From: CAYSAA01 sp964428905
Lineage (GTDB): Bacteria > Atribacterota > Phoenicimicrobiia > Phoenicimicrobiales > Stramentimicrobiaceae
Direction: 5' to 3'
DNA: 14,011 nt
NCBI GenBank assembly: GCA_964428905.1
Contig: CAYSAA010000226.1
Location: forward strand, 1-14,011
Below the pieces are notes generated by a model. The model made no database searches. It had not been told where the DNA came from and was given only the letters and a program-made list of their open reading frames with translations. How positions within the stretch are numbered: the first letter of the stretch is position 1; each line of letters starts with the position of its first letter. Positions 7,373-13,922 of the stretch are shown here, in pieces. The position numbers and the translations under genes were made by a program.

Positions 7373-7480
7373 CTTATTATACTTTATCCTTTTCAGAAAG
7401 TAATTGTAAAAAAATAATAATAGTGAAAAACTACGTTATTATAAAGGATTCTTATTTTTGAGTCAAATGAAATCAATAGG

Positions 7481-7498
7481 TGGTCTGTGTCAAATTAT
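7481..7498 (+). repeat. Repeat E, copy 1
   Basis: TGGTCTGTGTCAAATTATT. A matching inverted form (AAATTTGACACAGACGAC) lies at 9568-9585. It is short but specific, and resembles the TGTGTCAAAT tails of REP-like elements. Confidence 0.4.
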
Positions 7499-7516
7499 TG
7501 TACTGCAGGAAATTGA

Positions 7517-7594
7517 TGGGCTCTATAATTGAAAAATAACATTGAACTATAGAATAATCTGATTAATCAGGATAGTCAAATCACTTTCTTTATG
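7517..7594 (-). repeat. Hairpin repeat A, copy 2
   Basis: Plus-strand reading TGGGCTCTATAATTG, a loop, AACTATAG, then AATCTGATTAATCAGGATAG and CAAATCACTTTCTTTATG. It is close to copy 3 (reverse complement of 11680-11756) over its full length, with a handful of substitutions. On the minus strand the stem CTATAGTT/AATTATAG keeps pairing through one G-U wobble; on the plus strand that position is a mismatch. This hints that the minus strand is the RNA-relevant one. Confidence 0.85.
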
Positions 7595-7644
7595 TCAAAA
7601 TAATCACATATGTCCGAAGGAACATTTGTGGCTTGAAGAGCAGT

Positions 7645-7690
7645 CAATGGGGTCAAGTCTTGAAATATAAGTTTTAATTCCGTTTGTAAA
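7645..7690 (+). repeat. Repeat D, copy 1
   Basis: CAATGGGGTCAAGTCTTGAA followed by ATATAAGTTTTAATTC. It recurs at 9174-9220 in the same orientation, with the core TCTTGAAATATAAGTTTT identical. It begins with the GGGGTC-type head shared by repeats A and B. Confidence 0.7.
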
Positions 7691-7793
7691 GATACATGGG
7701 AAGGTTCTCTATTTGACAACTTTTTTCTGAGATTATTGATATACATTACCTGACATTCAGCAAGATAATAAAAATGTTGAAAATTTGGAAAAC

Positions 7794-7814
7794 TGGTCAT
7801 TCAAGAACTGACCA
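7794..7814. promoter_or_regulatory. Inverted repeat, possible operator
   Basis: TGGTCA, 9-nt spacer, TGACCA: a perfect 6-bp dyad about 85 bp upstream of the exported-protein gene at 7899. Half-site size and spacing are compatible with a dimeric repressor site, but no regulator is identified. Confidence 0.3.
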
Positions 7815-7898
7815 CAAAAAAATGAAAGAAAATTATATCCTCCTGCGTATTAATAGATAGAAGAGAAAATACAATAAAAAAAATGGAGGAAAGAAAAA

Positions 7899-8267
7899 AT
7901 GACTTATTTAAGTAACTATAAAAAAGTAGGTATTATTTTAGTAGTAGTATTATTGATAGCAGGAATATTTGCTATGATGAGCTTTGCCAAAAATACGGGA
8001 TATGCAGGAGGTAAAAACGGTTTTTCAAAAGGGGATGTCAATGTAGGATCCGGAAATGGCAACGGTGGATACAGGCAAGATGCTCCTGATGCAGATGGAG
8101 ATGGTATTCCTAATGGATTAGATAATGATTATGTTTCAGATTGTGACTGTGAATGTTGTTCAGCAGATGATGACGGAGATGGTATACCCAATTGCCAGGA
8201 CGAAGATTATCAGGGAAGCTGCATTTGTGAAGGTGATCCTCAGGGCAACCAATGGGGTAAGCAATAA
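7899..8267 (+). CDS. Small exported protein with TSP3-like calcium-binding motifs
   Basis: 122 residues. ATG 7899 has GGAGG about 9 nt upstream. A single hydrophobic segment (~11-29, VGIILVVVLLIAGIFAMMSF) followed by AKN looks like a signal peptide or membrane anchor. After a Gly/Asn-rich linker (~33-57) come two copies of an acidic motif, DADGDGIPNGLDNDY (~64-78) and DDDGDGIPNCQDEDY (~90-104). These match the DxDxDGxxD loops of thrombospondin type-3 repeats, which bind calcium outside the cell. Six cysteines (CDCECC, NCQD, CIC) suggest disulfides or metal ligation. It stands alone with its own terminator. The function is unknown; a calcium-stabilised surface peptide is the likeliest guess. 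Confidence 0.8.
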   Translation: MTYLSNYKKVGIILVVVLLIAGIFAMMSFAKNTGYAGGKNGFSKGDVNVGSGNGNGGYRQDAPDADGDGIPNGLDNDYVSDCDCECCSADDDGDGIPNCQDEDYQGSCICEGDPQGNQWGKQ

Positions 8268-8317
8268 TTCCGGCCAAGAAGAATACGAAAAATTCTTCTG
8301 ATGGCCATAGGAAAAAT

Positions 8318-8366
8318 AAAAAAGATACTCACTCTGGTCTAGTAGATAGAGAGGGTATCTTTTTAT
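8318..8366 (+). terminator. Rho-independent terminator
   Basis: AAAAGATACTC (8320-8330) pairs with GGGTATCTTTT (8353-8363), giving an 11-bp stem with one G-U pair, and runs into a T-tract (8359-8364). The A-tract before it lets it act on both strands. It lies about 50 bp after the exported-protein gene at 7899-8267. Confidence 0.8.
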
Positions 8367-8423
8367 ATTTAAAGTGTTAGGTGTTGCTTGTGTTACTCTA
8401 AAACTGCACCACTGTATTAATTG

Positions 8424-8888
8424 AAAAGTGAACCGGCATAAGATGATGCCTATTTTCTTACTATTTTACGCTATATTCACTTAAATCCCCTAAAGGCAGG
8501 ATTAACTGATGGTATTATTTCTTATCCCTGGAAAAGTTACACTAAATATACCCGAGAAGCAAACCTGATTCATTTCAAATTCACTTTAAATATGTTTCAC
8601 CAAGACTCAGATAAGGCCATCCAAGAATTCATCAGCCTCCACTACCAGCCCAATGATGATCAATGCCTGGATATTACCGAAAAAAGAGATACCCTATCTA
8701 TTAAGGCTATAAGACAGTTGGTCTTAAAAAAATATCACCTGGAATTAGCGGTATTACCCACTGCAAAACCGGGAACCCAAAGAAAGGTTTTAAAATATCT
8801 TAAGGAACTAAATGGCTGCTCTTTAAGACAGCTGTCTAGTTTAACAGGATTGACGTTGTATAAGATTGTTAGAGTCTGGTACAGAGAA
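8424..8888 (+). pseudogene. RAYT (REP-associated Y1 transposase), C-terminal half
   Basis: Frame of 8592, read upstream, gives KSEPA, a stop at 8439, then DDAYFLTILRYIHLNPLKAG, then LTDGIISYPWKSYTKY. This is the diagnostic RAYT block 'YFLTVLRYIHLNPVRAGL..YPWSSY'. It continues through a helical region to RKVLKYLKELNGCSLRQLSS, LTGLTLYKIVR, the C-terminal helix-turn-helix of Firmicute-type RAYTs. The N-terminal HUH motif and catalytic tyrosine region are absent. Internal stops at 8418 and 8439 and the abrupt end at ~8888 show it is dead. RAYTs mobilise REP hairpins by single-strand cleavage, so the relic fits the many repeats here. Confidence 0.85.
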
Positions 8889-8900
8889 CTCTCCCCTGTA
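8880..8900 (+). repeat. REP-like repeat C, diverged copy 3
   Basis: TACAGAGAACTCTCCCCTGT compares with TACAGAGAACCGTCCCCTGT in copies 1 and 2, so only a two-base run differs. It lies exactly between the RAYT remnant and the permease remnant. Confidence 0.65.
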
Positions 8901-8904
8901 TTAG

Positions 8905-9156
8905 TTACTACCTGGGATTATTGCCGGTTCCATCTTGACTTTTGCTACCCTGTTACAGGAATTAAGTACCACAATTCTGTTGTATTCTGCCCGTACCGTC
9001 ACGCTGCCCATACAGACTTACAATAATGTGGCGGAAGGGGATTTCGGCATTGCCAGCTCCTTGTCGGTCTTGTTAATGGCCACCGTCTTTGTTATGGTCT
9101 ACTTAATGAATACCTTTATAGGAGATGCCGGCTCCTCCACCCTCAAACTGGGATAA
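8905..9156 (+). pseudogene. ABC transporter permease (iron-type), C-terminal fragment
   Basis: Reading from 8905: LLPGIIAGSILTFATLLQEL, then STTILLYSARTVTLPIQTYN, then EGDFGIASSLSVLLMATVFV, ending at 9156. This is the last part of a binding-protein-dependent permease of the Fe(III)/FbpB type, including the end of the EAA-proximal helix and the last membrane segment. A stop (8902) directly precedes it, and everything upstream is missing. Codon use and GC are higher than in nearby sequence, pointing to a different origin from the surrounding DNA. It cannot function alone. Confidence 0.8.
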
Positions 9157-9173
9157 GATTTATAAACAAAGAA

Positions 9174-9220
9174 TCAATGGATCTGGTCTTGAAATATAAG
9201 TTTTTACTTCTTTTCGTAAA
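9174..9220 (+). repeat. Repeat D, copy 2
   Basis: CAATGGATCTGGTCTTGAAA followed by TATAAGTTTTTACTTC. Direct-orientation match to 7645-7690. It lies 17 bp after the permease remnant's stop codon, again next to a broken gene. Confidence 0.65.
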
Positions 9221-9567
9221 TCATTTTTCTATCCTGTAATTGTTTTTTTATTCTCTTAAAGTAAAATCAATAGGACAATGTTTTTATATTTGACATTAAC
9301 CAAGGTTTTCGAATCCAATAGAGGAAGGCCAGTTCTCCATTTTTGTGGTACTGGATACGCCAACGTCTTAACTGGCTGTCCGGATTATCGGGGTAAGACC
9401 AAATTCATAAGGAAAAAATTAAGAAAGTATTTAAGATGTATAGAGGTAGATTCAATAAAACAGGGCATTTTATGTGTATTTTGAGCTATCAGAGATTGTT
9501 CTAAACTAAAAGGGTAGGTCTACCTGAAACCAGAGGAATCTTGACAGCAGAGAAAAGTGCCTACAAA

Positions 9568-9585
9568 AATTTGACACAGACGACT
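9568..9585 (-). repeat. Repeat E, copy 2 (inverted)
   Basis: On the minus strand GTCGTCTGTGTCAAATTT, matching 7481-7498 with few differences. A short but specific similarity. Confidence 0.4.
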
Positions 9586-9689
9586 TATTTTAGATAGTTG
9601 TTTATCTTGTCCTGTTATGTTAAAATATTATTTACTAAAATAAAAATTTAAAAATATTTATTTTAAAATCAATAGCACCTACAAAAACA

Positions 9690-9726
9690 GGGAGTATCAT
9701 ATCACGTAGAAGTGTAATACTCTCCC
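9690..9726. repeat. Imperfect hairpin
   Basis: GGGAGTAT at the 5' side pairs with ATACTCTCCC at the 3' side, with a 2-nt bulge, and CAC/GTG close an inner loop GTAGAA. No T-tract follows, so it is not a typical terminator. It may be the end of a decayed mobile element or an RNA structure. Confidence 0.4.
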
Positions 9727-10010
9727 AACCCTCATATCGTTAGAGCTGTATTTATCTAGCCCTAAAAGATATTCTATCTTTACATTTATCTTTCAAAAAT
9801 CTTGAAATAAAGCAACAAAAATATTTATTTTAATACTTCCTATGAGTACTTAATGCATATAATTACAAATTAATTATACAAGTTAATTACCCAAGATGTA
9901 ACCAGCAATAAAGTGATTAATTCACAACAATTAAGATAAAGATAAGGAAAAAAGATGAAAGCAAAAAATTTCGTTCCAGCAAAGATTAAAAAATATAAGG
10001 AGGGAAAGTC

Positions 10011-11255
10011 ATGTATATTGCTGAAAATAATAAGCTATTATTCAATTATAGAAAGGGTTGGATAGTTACATTTGCTGGTTTAGGAGTAAATTTGGCATTA
10101 GGAATATTGTATTCCTGGGGAGTTTTTGCAGCTGCTTTAAGAGCTATTGGCTGGTCAGCAACTGAATCGCAAATTCCCTATATTATTGCTTGTGCTGTTT
10201 TTGCCTTAATAATGGTTCCCGGAGGTCACCTGCAGGATCAGTATGGCCCGAAGATAGTTATTTTTGTAGCATCTATTTTAACAGGAATAGGTTTTATTTT
10301 ATCTGGTTTTTTTATGACTGTTACAGGTCTTTCAATATTTTTTGGTATTATATTTGGTACAGCAATGGGATTTGGTTATGCTGCTGCAACCCCCGCAGCT
10401 ATAAAATGGTTTGGAGCTCATAAGAGGGGATTGATTTCAGGTATTGTGGTTAGCGGATTTGGTTTGGCAGGTATATATATCGCGCCGTTGACTACATTTC
10501 TAATTGCAAATCATGGACTTGAAGCCACTTTTTTCATTCTTGGCATATCTTTTGCTATAGCAATATTTTTATTTAATTTGATGATTGATAACCCGCCTGA
10601 TAATCACCAGGTTTTTGTATCAAATCAAAGCCATAAGACAATAAAAATTAAAAACATGGTTAACTATGAATGGAGAGAAATGATCAGAACACCACAGTTT
10701 TACATGTTATGGTTGATGTTTTGTTTTGGTACCTTTTCAGGATTATTAATACTTGGACAATTATCTAATATTGCCCAGGAACAGATTGGAATAAGTGTAA
10801 ACAGTGCAACAATGTTTATTATGATCTATGCTGTATTTAACTGGTTTGGTCGTATTGCCTGTGGACATATCTCGGACAAGATTGGCAGAAAAGCTACTTT
10901 GTTCTTAACTTTTTTCATTCGTTTTATTTGTTTTATATTCTTTGTTAAATTTACGGCTGTTTTATCTTTTTCCATCGGAACAGCCTTAGTAGCCTTTACA
11001 TTTGGAGGCATGCTGACGCTGTTTCCCTCTATAACAGCGGATTATTTCGGTATAAAGAATTTGGGATTAAATTATGGTTTAGTATTTACTGCCTGGGGTG
11101 CGGGGGGGATAATTGGTCCTTTACTTGGCGGAATTGTTCGTGATTTAACAGGGACTTATGGTTTTAGTTATACTGTTTCAGCAATCTTCAGCCTGGTGGG
11201 AGTGTTTCTTAGTATATTAATGCCTGCAATTAAAGAAAAGCAGAAGGCAAAATAA
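10011..11255 (+). CDS. OFA-family MFS transporter (oxalate/formate antiporter type)
   Basis: 414 residues, the usual size of OFA-family MFS carriers, with about 12 hydrophobic segments. It opens KGWIVTFAGLGVNLALGILY and SWGVFAAAL, the family hallmark of helix 1. MFS motif A appears in both halves: GHLQDQYGPK (~72-81) and GHISDKIGRK (~285-294). Further marks are GFGYAAATPAAIKWFGAHKRGL (~120-141) and DYFGIKNLGLNYG (~344-356) near the helix where OxlT has its substrate lysine. It would sit in the inner membrane; oxalate/formate exchange or another carboxylate is the family guess, but the substrate is not fixed by sequence. The ATG at 10011 has a strong AAGGAGG 7 nt upstream. No metabolic partner lies next to it. 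Confidence 0.9.
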   Translation: MYIAENNKLLFNYRKGWIVTFAGLGVNLALGILYSWGVFAAALRAIGWSATESQIPYIIACAVFALIMVPGGHLQDQYGPKIVIFVASILTGIGFILSGFFMTVTGLSIFFGIIFGTAMGFGYAAATPAAIKWFGAHKRGLISGIVVSGFGLAGIYIAPLTTFLIANHGLEATFFILGISFAIAIFLFNLMIDNPPDNHQVFVSNQSHKTIKIKNMVNYEWREMIRTPQFYMLWLMFCFGTFSGLLILGQLSNIAQEQIGISVNSATMFIMIYAVFNWFGRIACGHISDKIGRKATLFLTFFIRFICFIFFVKFTAVLSFSIGTALVAFTFGGMLTLFPSITADYFGIKNLGLNYGLVFTAWGAGGIIGPLLGGIVRDLTGTYGFSYTVSAIFSLVGVFLSILMPAIKEKQKAK

Positions 11256-11476
11256 TCGCAATGACAAAGAGATTCGTTTTATTAATCTTCGTATTATTAT
11301 TAGGTTGTAAAAATGTAATTACCGCTTTGGAAAAAAGATAAGCAGGTAGTTACCTGAGGCAAGTAGGGGAAGAAGGGATTTGAATTTATGAAACATTATA
11401 ACGATGATCATTATATGTTCTCAATTATTTTGGATTGCGCCTTGTTTGAATTAGATTGGTGGAGATAATGAGCAAA
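11256..11476. other. Stretch between the MFS gene and the minus-strand remnants
   Basis: Holds only a tiny lipoprotein-like open frame (11261-11341) and an inverted repeat CAGGTA-GT-TACCTG (11343-11356). A 26-codon frame at 11388 (MKHYNDDHYMFSIILD..) shows no family features. No terminator for the MFS gene is obvious. Confidence 0.5.
11261..11341 (+). pseudogene. Tiny lipoprotein-signal frame
   Basis: 26 codons, MTKRFVLLIFVLLLGCKNVI and a short tail. It is a textbook lipoprotein signal peptide with lipobox LLGC, but it stops 10 residues after the cysteine. It begins 5 bp after the MFS stop codon, so it could be translated by coupling. No ribosome binding site of its own is seen. It is either a truncated lipoprotein gene or a very small lipopeptide (lysis-protein-sized); the truncated reading is preferred. 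Confidence 0.4.
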
Positions 11477-11698
11477 TTATTTAATTCTCTCAAAGAGTTT
11501 TTCAAGATAAACTGATTTCATTTGTTTACTGGCCATTATTTGTTTTATAGGAGGCATCTTCAAAATAGCTCCAAGGATAGCTGCCATTGCTCTATGGCTA
11601 CTAAAGGCTTGATTTAGGTTGTCTTTGGACAAACCCCTAAAGCCACAAATATTCCTCTGGTCATATGCTATTGTTCTGGCATAAAGAAAGTGATTTGA
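11477..11698 (-). pseudogene. C-terminal fragment of an unrecognised protein
   Basis: Minus-strand open reading of about 73 codons with no start: ARTIAYDQRNICGFRGLSKD, then NLNQAFSSHRAMAAILGAIL, then KMPPIKQIMASKQMKSVYLE and a TAA stop at 11477. Residue choice looks genuinely coding, with amphipathic helices. A stop (11699-11701) and repeat A copy 3 cut it off upstream, so it is the tail of a lost gene. I do not recognise the family. Confidence 0.5.
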
Positions 11699-11756
11699 CT
11701 ATCCTGATTGAACAGATTATCCTATAGTTGAGTATTATTTTCAATTATAGACCCCA
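11680..11756 (+). repeat. Hairpin repeat A, copy 3
   Basis: Plus strand CATAAAGAAAGTGATTTGAC then TATCCTGATT, CTATAGTTGA (11722-11731) paired with TCAATTATAG (11741-11750) in a 10-bp stem with one G-U pair, ending ACCCCA. It matches the reverse complements of 7517-7594 (close) and 6167-6240 (less close). It sits exactly between a truncated unknown gene and a truncated IS110 transposase. Confidence 0.85.
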
Positions 11757-11870
11757 ACTAATTTTTTTGGAGTTTGAAAATTTGATAGATTCACACAGTT
11801 CTTTGCCAGATTTATCAAGGATGGTGGCTTCGTGGTTGCGTTTGCCGATATCAATGCCAAAGTACAACAT
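11745..11870 (-). pseudogene. IS110-family transposase, N-terminal fragment
   Basis: From ATG 11870: MLYFGIDIGKRNHEATILDK then SGKELCESIKFSNSKKI, matching the start of IS110-family (DEDD-type) recombinases, whose first catalytic aspartate lies in the 'GIDIGK' motif (Asp7). GGAG lies about 7 nt before the start. Homology ends near codon 37 where repeat A begins; the remaining codons and the TAA at 11745 come from the repeat. About 90% of the ~300-400 aa enzyme, including the serine-containing C-terminal domain, is missing. The orientation places its leader at 11871-12060. Confidence 0.85.
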
Positions 11871-12060
11871 GTTTACGGCTCCTTTCGTTAATTTTGGCTA
11901 GGGTAAACCCGCTACCCCTACGAGCCACAGTCTTGTTTGTTAGACGGGATGCCTTTAAGGTTCACAACTTAATTATCCGTGGATATTCTCGTAGAGGCGG
12001 GGTATCACTCTTTTCATAGGGATAGCCTAAGACTTCCCAAGGAGTTAGAACGATATCCCC
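11871..12060 (-). ncRNA. Putative IS110 bridge-RNA leader region
   Basis: This is the non-coding flank upstream of the IS110 transposase start, where IS110-group elements encode their bridge RNA. On the minus strand CCTCTACGAG (11997-11988) pairs with CTCGTAGGGG (11924-11915) in a 10-bp stem that needs one G-U pair; on the plus strand that pair is mismatched. Inside are TTAAG..CTTAA (11955-11972) and TATCC/GGATA (11974-11985) hairpins. A competing hairpin GGGTA..TACCC lies at 11901-11917. The region is more GC-rich than its surroundings, as structured RNA often is. Ends are approximate and no guide loops were assigned. Since the recombinase is truncated, the RNA is at best a relic. Confidence 0.4.
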
Positions 12061-12289
12061 AGCCTGCTACGGATAACAGAAACCATACTCTTAAAAAGAG
12101 CAAATCTATAATACAAGAAGGCGAAGAAGGGAGTAAGTAGTACAACAGAGAGGAGCTTTTCACGAAAAATGAAGCATGTCTTTTATAACCATTATCCAGA
12201 GAAATAAGATTTGTTGTAAGAGGAGGTTATTAAAGACGATTCTTGTCAATTACCAAAAGAAAAATAAATTTTAAAGGAGGAGTATTATA
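12061..12289. other. Leader of the isomerase-like gene
   Basis: Probably begins with the outer end of the IS110 element, whose boundary is not determinable because this family lacks terminal inverted repeats. No gene is visible. It ends with a strong AAAGGAGGAG ribosome binding site about 9 nt before the GTG at 12290. A second RBS-like AGAGGAGG at ~12220 is not followed by a start codon. Confidence 0.5.
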
Positions 12290-13756
12290 GTGAGTATTAA
12301 AAAAGGAATTGATATTAAATTAAATGTTAAACCAGCTTATTTACATCTTATTCATCAAGAAGCTTATGAAGGCCCATGTAGAACTGGTTCTGGAGAACAA
12401 TTAACTAAAGAATTTGATATTAAAATTGGAGAAGAAAAGTTTAATAATTTTAAAGAAACATTAGAGAAAACATATTCAAGAGAAATTATCAATATGCTTG
12501 AACCATCATACTTAACATGGACAGATGATTTTATTTTTCACGAAAAAGAATTAAACAAATTAATGAAAGATGTTGCAAAAACTGATATTTTTCTTTTTGA
12601 TGGTGTTTTTCATCAATTCCCAGCAAGTGAAATTGCTACAAAAACTAAAAAAGCAGTAGGCATTATTGGATGTTGTGCTAGTACTGATGGAGTATCAGCA
12701 TTGAGATCAAAAGGATTAGAAGCTTATGGTTATATAGATCATGATGATGCTAGTAGATATCTAGAATTATTAAGGAGTAAAAAAGCAATTAATAATACGA
12801 ATGTATTGGTTGTATTAAAGGATGATATAATTTCAAAAGGAGTTTTAAGTACAATTGCTAATCTTGAAGATTTAAAGAATGATTTAGGAGTTAATTTTAA
12901 ATTTATTAATGCAGAAGAAATATTAGATGAGGTTCAAAATCTTAGTAAAGAAGAATTAAATGAAGCTAAAAAAATTACCAACGAATTGATCTTAAATGCT
13001 GAAAAAAATTATATGGATAGTAAGTATATATTTAATTCGGTAAATTTTTATGTAACAGTAAAAAAGGTGCTTGAAAAGTATGAGTGTAATGCATTTACAC
13101 TTCCATGTTTTGAAATATGTAGAACTAAACGTCTCAATAAGGAAAAATACACATTTTGTTTAGCACATTCTTTATTAAAAGAAGAAGGGATTCCTTCTGC
13201 TTGTGAAGCTGATATAAATGTATTGATGGCAATAAATGTGCTTATTAATCTTACCAAAAAAGCTCCTCATATGGGTAACACTCACCCATTAGCACATGAG
13301 TTTAAAATGGATCAATCTACACCATCAGGCTTAGAAATTGTAGAAGAAATAAAAGACAAGCAAAATATTGTATCAACATGGCATGCGGTTCCAACAAGAA
13401 AAATGAAAGGAATTGATAAAGAAATGATGCCATATAGAATTCAATCATTTACTAATAGTGGTTGGGGTGCTACTTTAAGGTATGATTTTAATAGAGATAA
13501 AGGAGAAACAATTACACTTTTGAGATTTCATCCAACAGGTAAAAAAATGTTAACTGTTAAAGGGAAAATTGTCGCTGGAGCAGGGTTAGATACTATAGGA
13601 TGTACTACAGGAGTTTATTATCAAGTAAATGATGTTGAAGACTTTTTTAAAAAAGAACTTGAATTTGGGCATCATTTTGCTTGGGTATATGGAGATTATA
13701 TTGAAAAGATAAAAAATTTTGGTGATATACTGGGAATTGAAGTTATAACTGTTTAA
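12290..13756 (+). CDS. L-fucose/L-arabinose isomerase-like protein
   Basis: 488 residues, typical length for the fucose/arabinose isomerase superfamily, cytoplasmic. An N-terminal Rossmann-like part includes DIFLFDGVFHQFPASEIATK and AVGIIGCCASTDGVSALRSK. The C-terminal part holds LPCFEICRTK and GIPSACEADINVLMAINVLI (Glu306 and Asp308), followed by HMGNTHPLAHEF and STWHAVP (His ~365), positions comparable to the acidic and histidine metal ligands of FucI/AraA enzymes. The 'CEADIN' block is the strongest family mark. It may isomerise a sugar or be one of the non-canonical homologues; the substrate cannot be assigned. GTG start with AAAGGAGGAG. Arginine is almost always AGA and codons are strongly A/T-ending, unlike yyaL, so it may have been acquired. 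No kinase, aldolase or transporter is adjacent. Confidence 0.8.
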   Translation: MSIKKGIDIKLNVKPAYLHLIHQEAYEGPCRTGSGEQLTKEFDIKIGEEKFNNFKETLEKTYSREIINMLEPSYLTWTDDFIFHEKELNKLMKDVAKTDIFLFDGVFHQFPASEIATKTKKAVGIIGCCASTDGVSALRSKGLEAYGYIDHDDASRYLELLRSKKAINNTNVLVVLKDDIISKGVLSTIANLEDLKNDLGVNFKFINAEEILDEVQNLSKEELNEAKKITNELILNAEKNYMDSKYIFNSVNFYVTVKKVLEKYECNAFTLPCFEICRTKRLNKEKYTFCLAHSLLKEEGIPSACEADINVLMAINVLINLTKKAPHMGNTHPLAHEFKMDQSTPSGLEIVEEIKDKQNIVSTWHAVPTRKMKGIDKEMMPYRIQSFTNSGWGATLRYDFNRDKGETITLLRFHPTGKKMLTVKGKIVAGAGLDTIGCTTGVYYQVNDVEDFFKKELEFGHHFAWVYGDYIEKIKNFGDILGIEVITV

Positions 13757-13846
13757 ATAATTTGTTCTAATAATATATTCTTAATCTTAACGAAAGGGAA
13801 ATTGCTCCTCATCAATTCGCGTACTGTTAAATAACACAAAAAGTAA

Positions 13847-13875
13847 TTGACAAATTTCTAATAAAAAAATATAAT
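13847..13875 (+). promoter_or_regulatory. Consensus sigma-70 promoter
   Basis: TTGACA (13847-13852), a spacer of exactly 17 bp, and TATAAT (13870-13875): both hexamers are perfect. Predicted transcription start near 13882. The transcript would run for at least 130 nt without a recognisable gene in the window. Confidence 0.75.
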
Positions 13876-13905
13876 TATTTTGGATAATAGTTTAGAACTT
13901 AAAAT

Positions 13906-13922
13906 AAGTATTAAAAATACTT
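13906..13922. promoter_or_regulatory. Inverted repeat downstream of the promoter
   Basis: AAGTATT, 3-nt centre, AATACTT: a perfect 7-bp dyad about 25 nt after the predicted transcription start, a position suited to an operator or a short leader hairpin. Confidence 0.35.

Larger units (their letters stand above)
9157..10010. other. Gene-free AT-rich stretch with repeats and a hairpin
   Basis: No convincing gene. It contains repeat D copy 2 (9174-9220), repeat E copy 2 (9568-9585), a hairpin (9690-9726) and the leader of the MFS gene. A 68-codon open frame at 9278-9484 lacks a ribosome binding site and family features and is not called. A short frame from 9955 (MKAKNFVPAKIKKYKEGKS) has an AAGGA site and overlaps the MFS start; it could be a leader peptide but is unsupported. 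Confidence 0.6.

Noticed and set aside
7576..7800. 74-codon minus-strand open frame (MTSFPNFQHFYYLAECQ..)
   Set aside because: Its last codons lie in repeat A copy 2 and its middle (LIFQDLTPL) is the reverse of repeat D. No ribosome binding site or family features, so the frame is probably made by repeats.
648..9220. CRISPR-like array
   Set aside because: The repeats belong to several families, are widely and irregularly spaced, and no cas genes are present.
9278..9484. 68-codon plus-strand open frame
   Set aside because: TTG/ATG start without a ribosome binding site, no recognisable motif, odd composition and a position among repeats.
9955..10060. Possible leader peptide MKAKNFVPAKIKKYKEGKS.. 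overlapping the MFS start
   Set aside because: It has an AAGGA site but no attenuator structure or conservation evidence; chance is as likely.
11388..11470. 26-codon frame MKHYNDDHYMFSIILD..
   Set aside because: Too short, no ribosome binding site, no family similarity seen.
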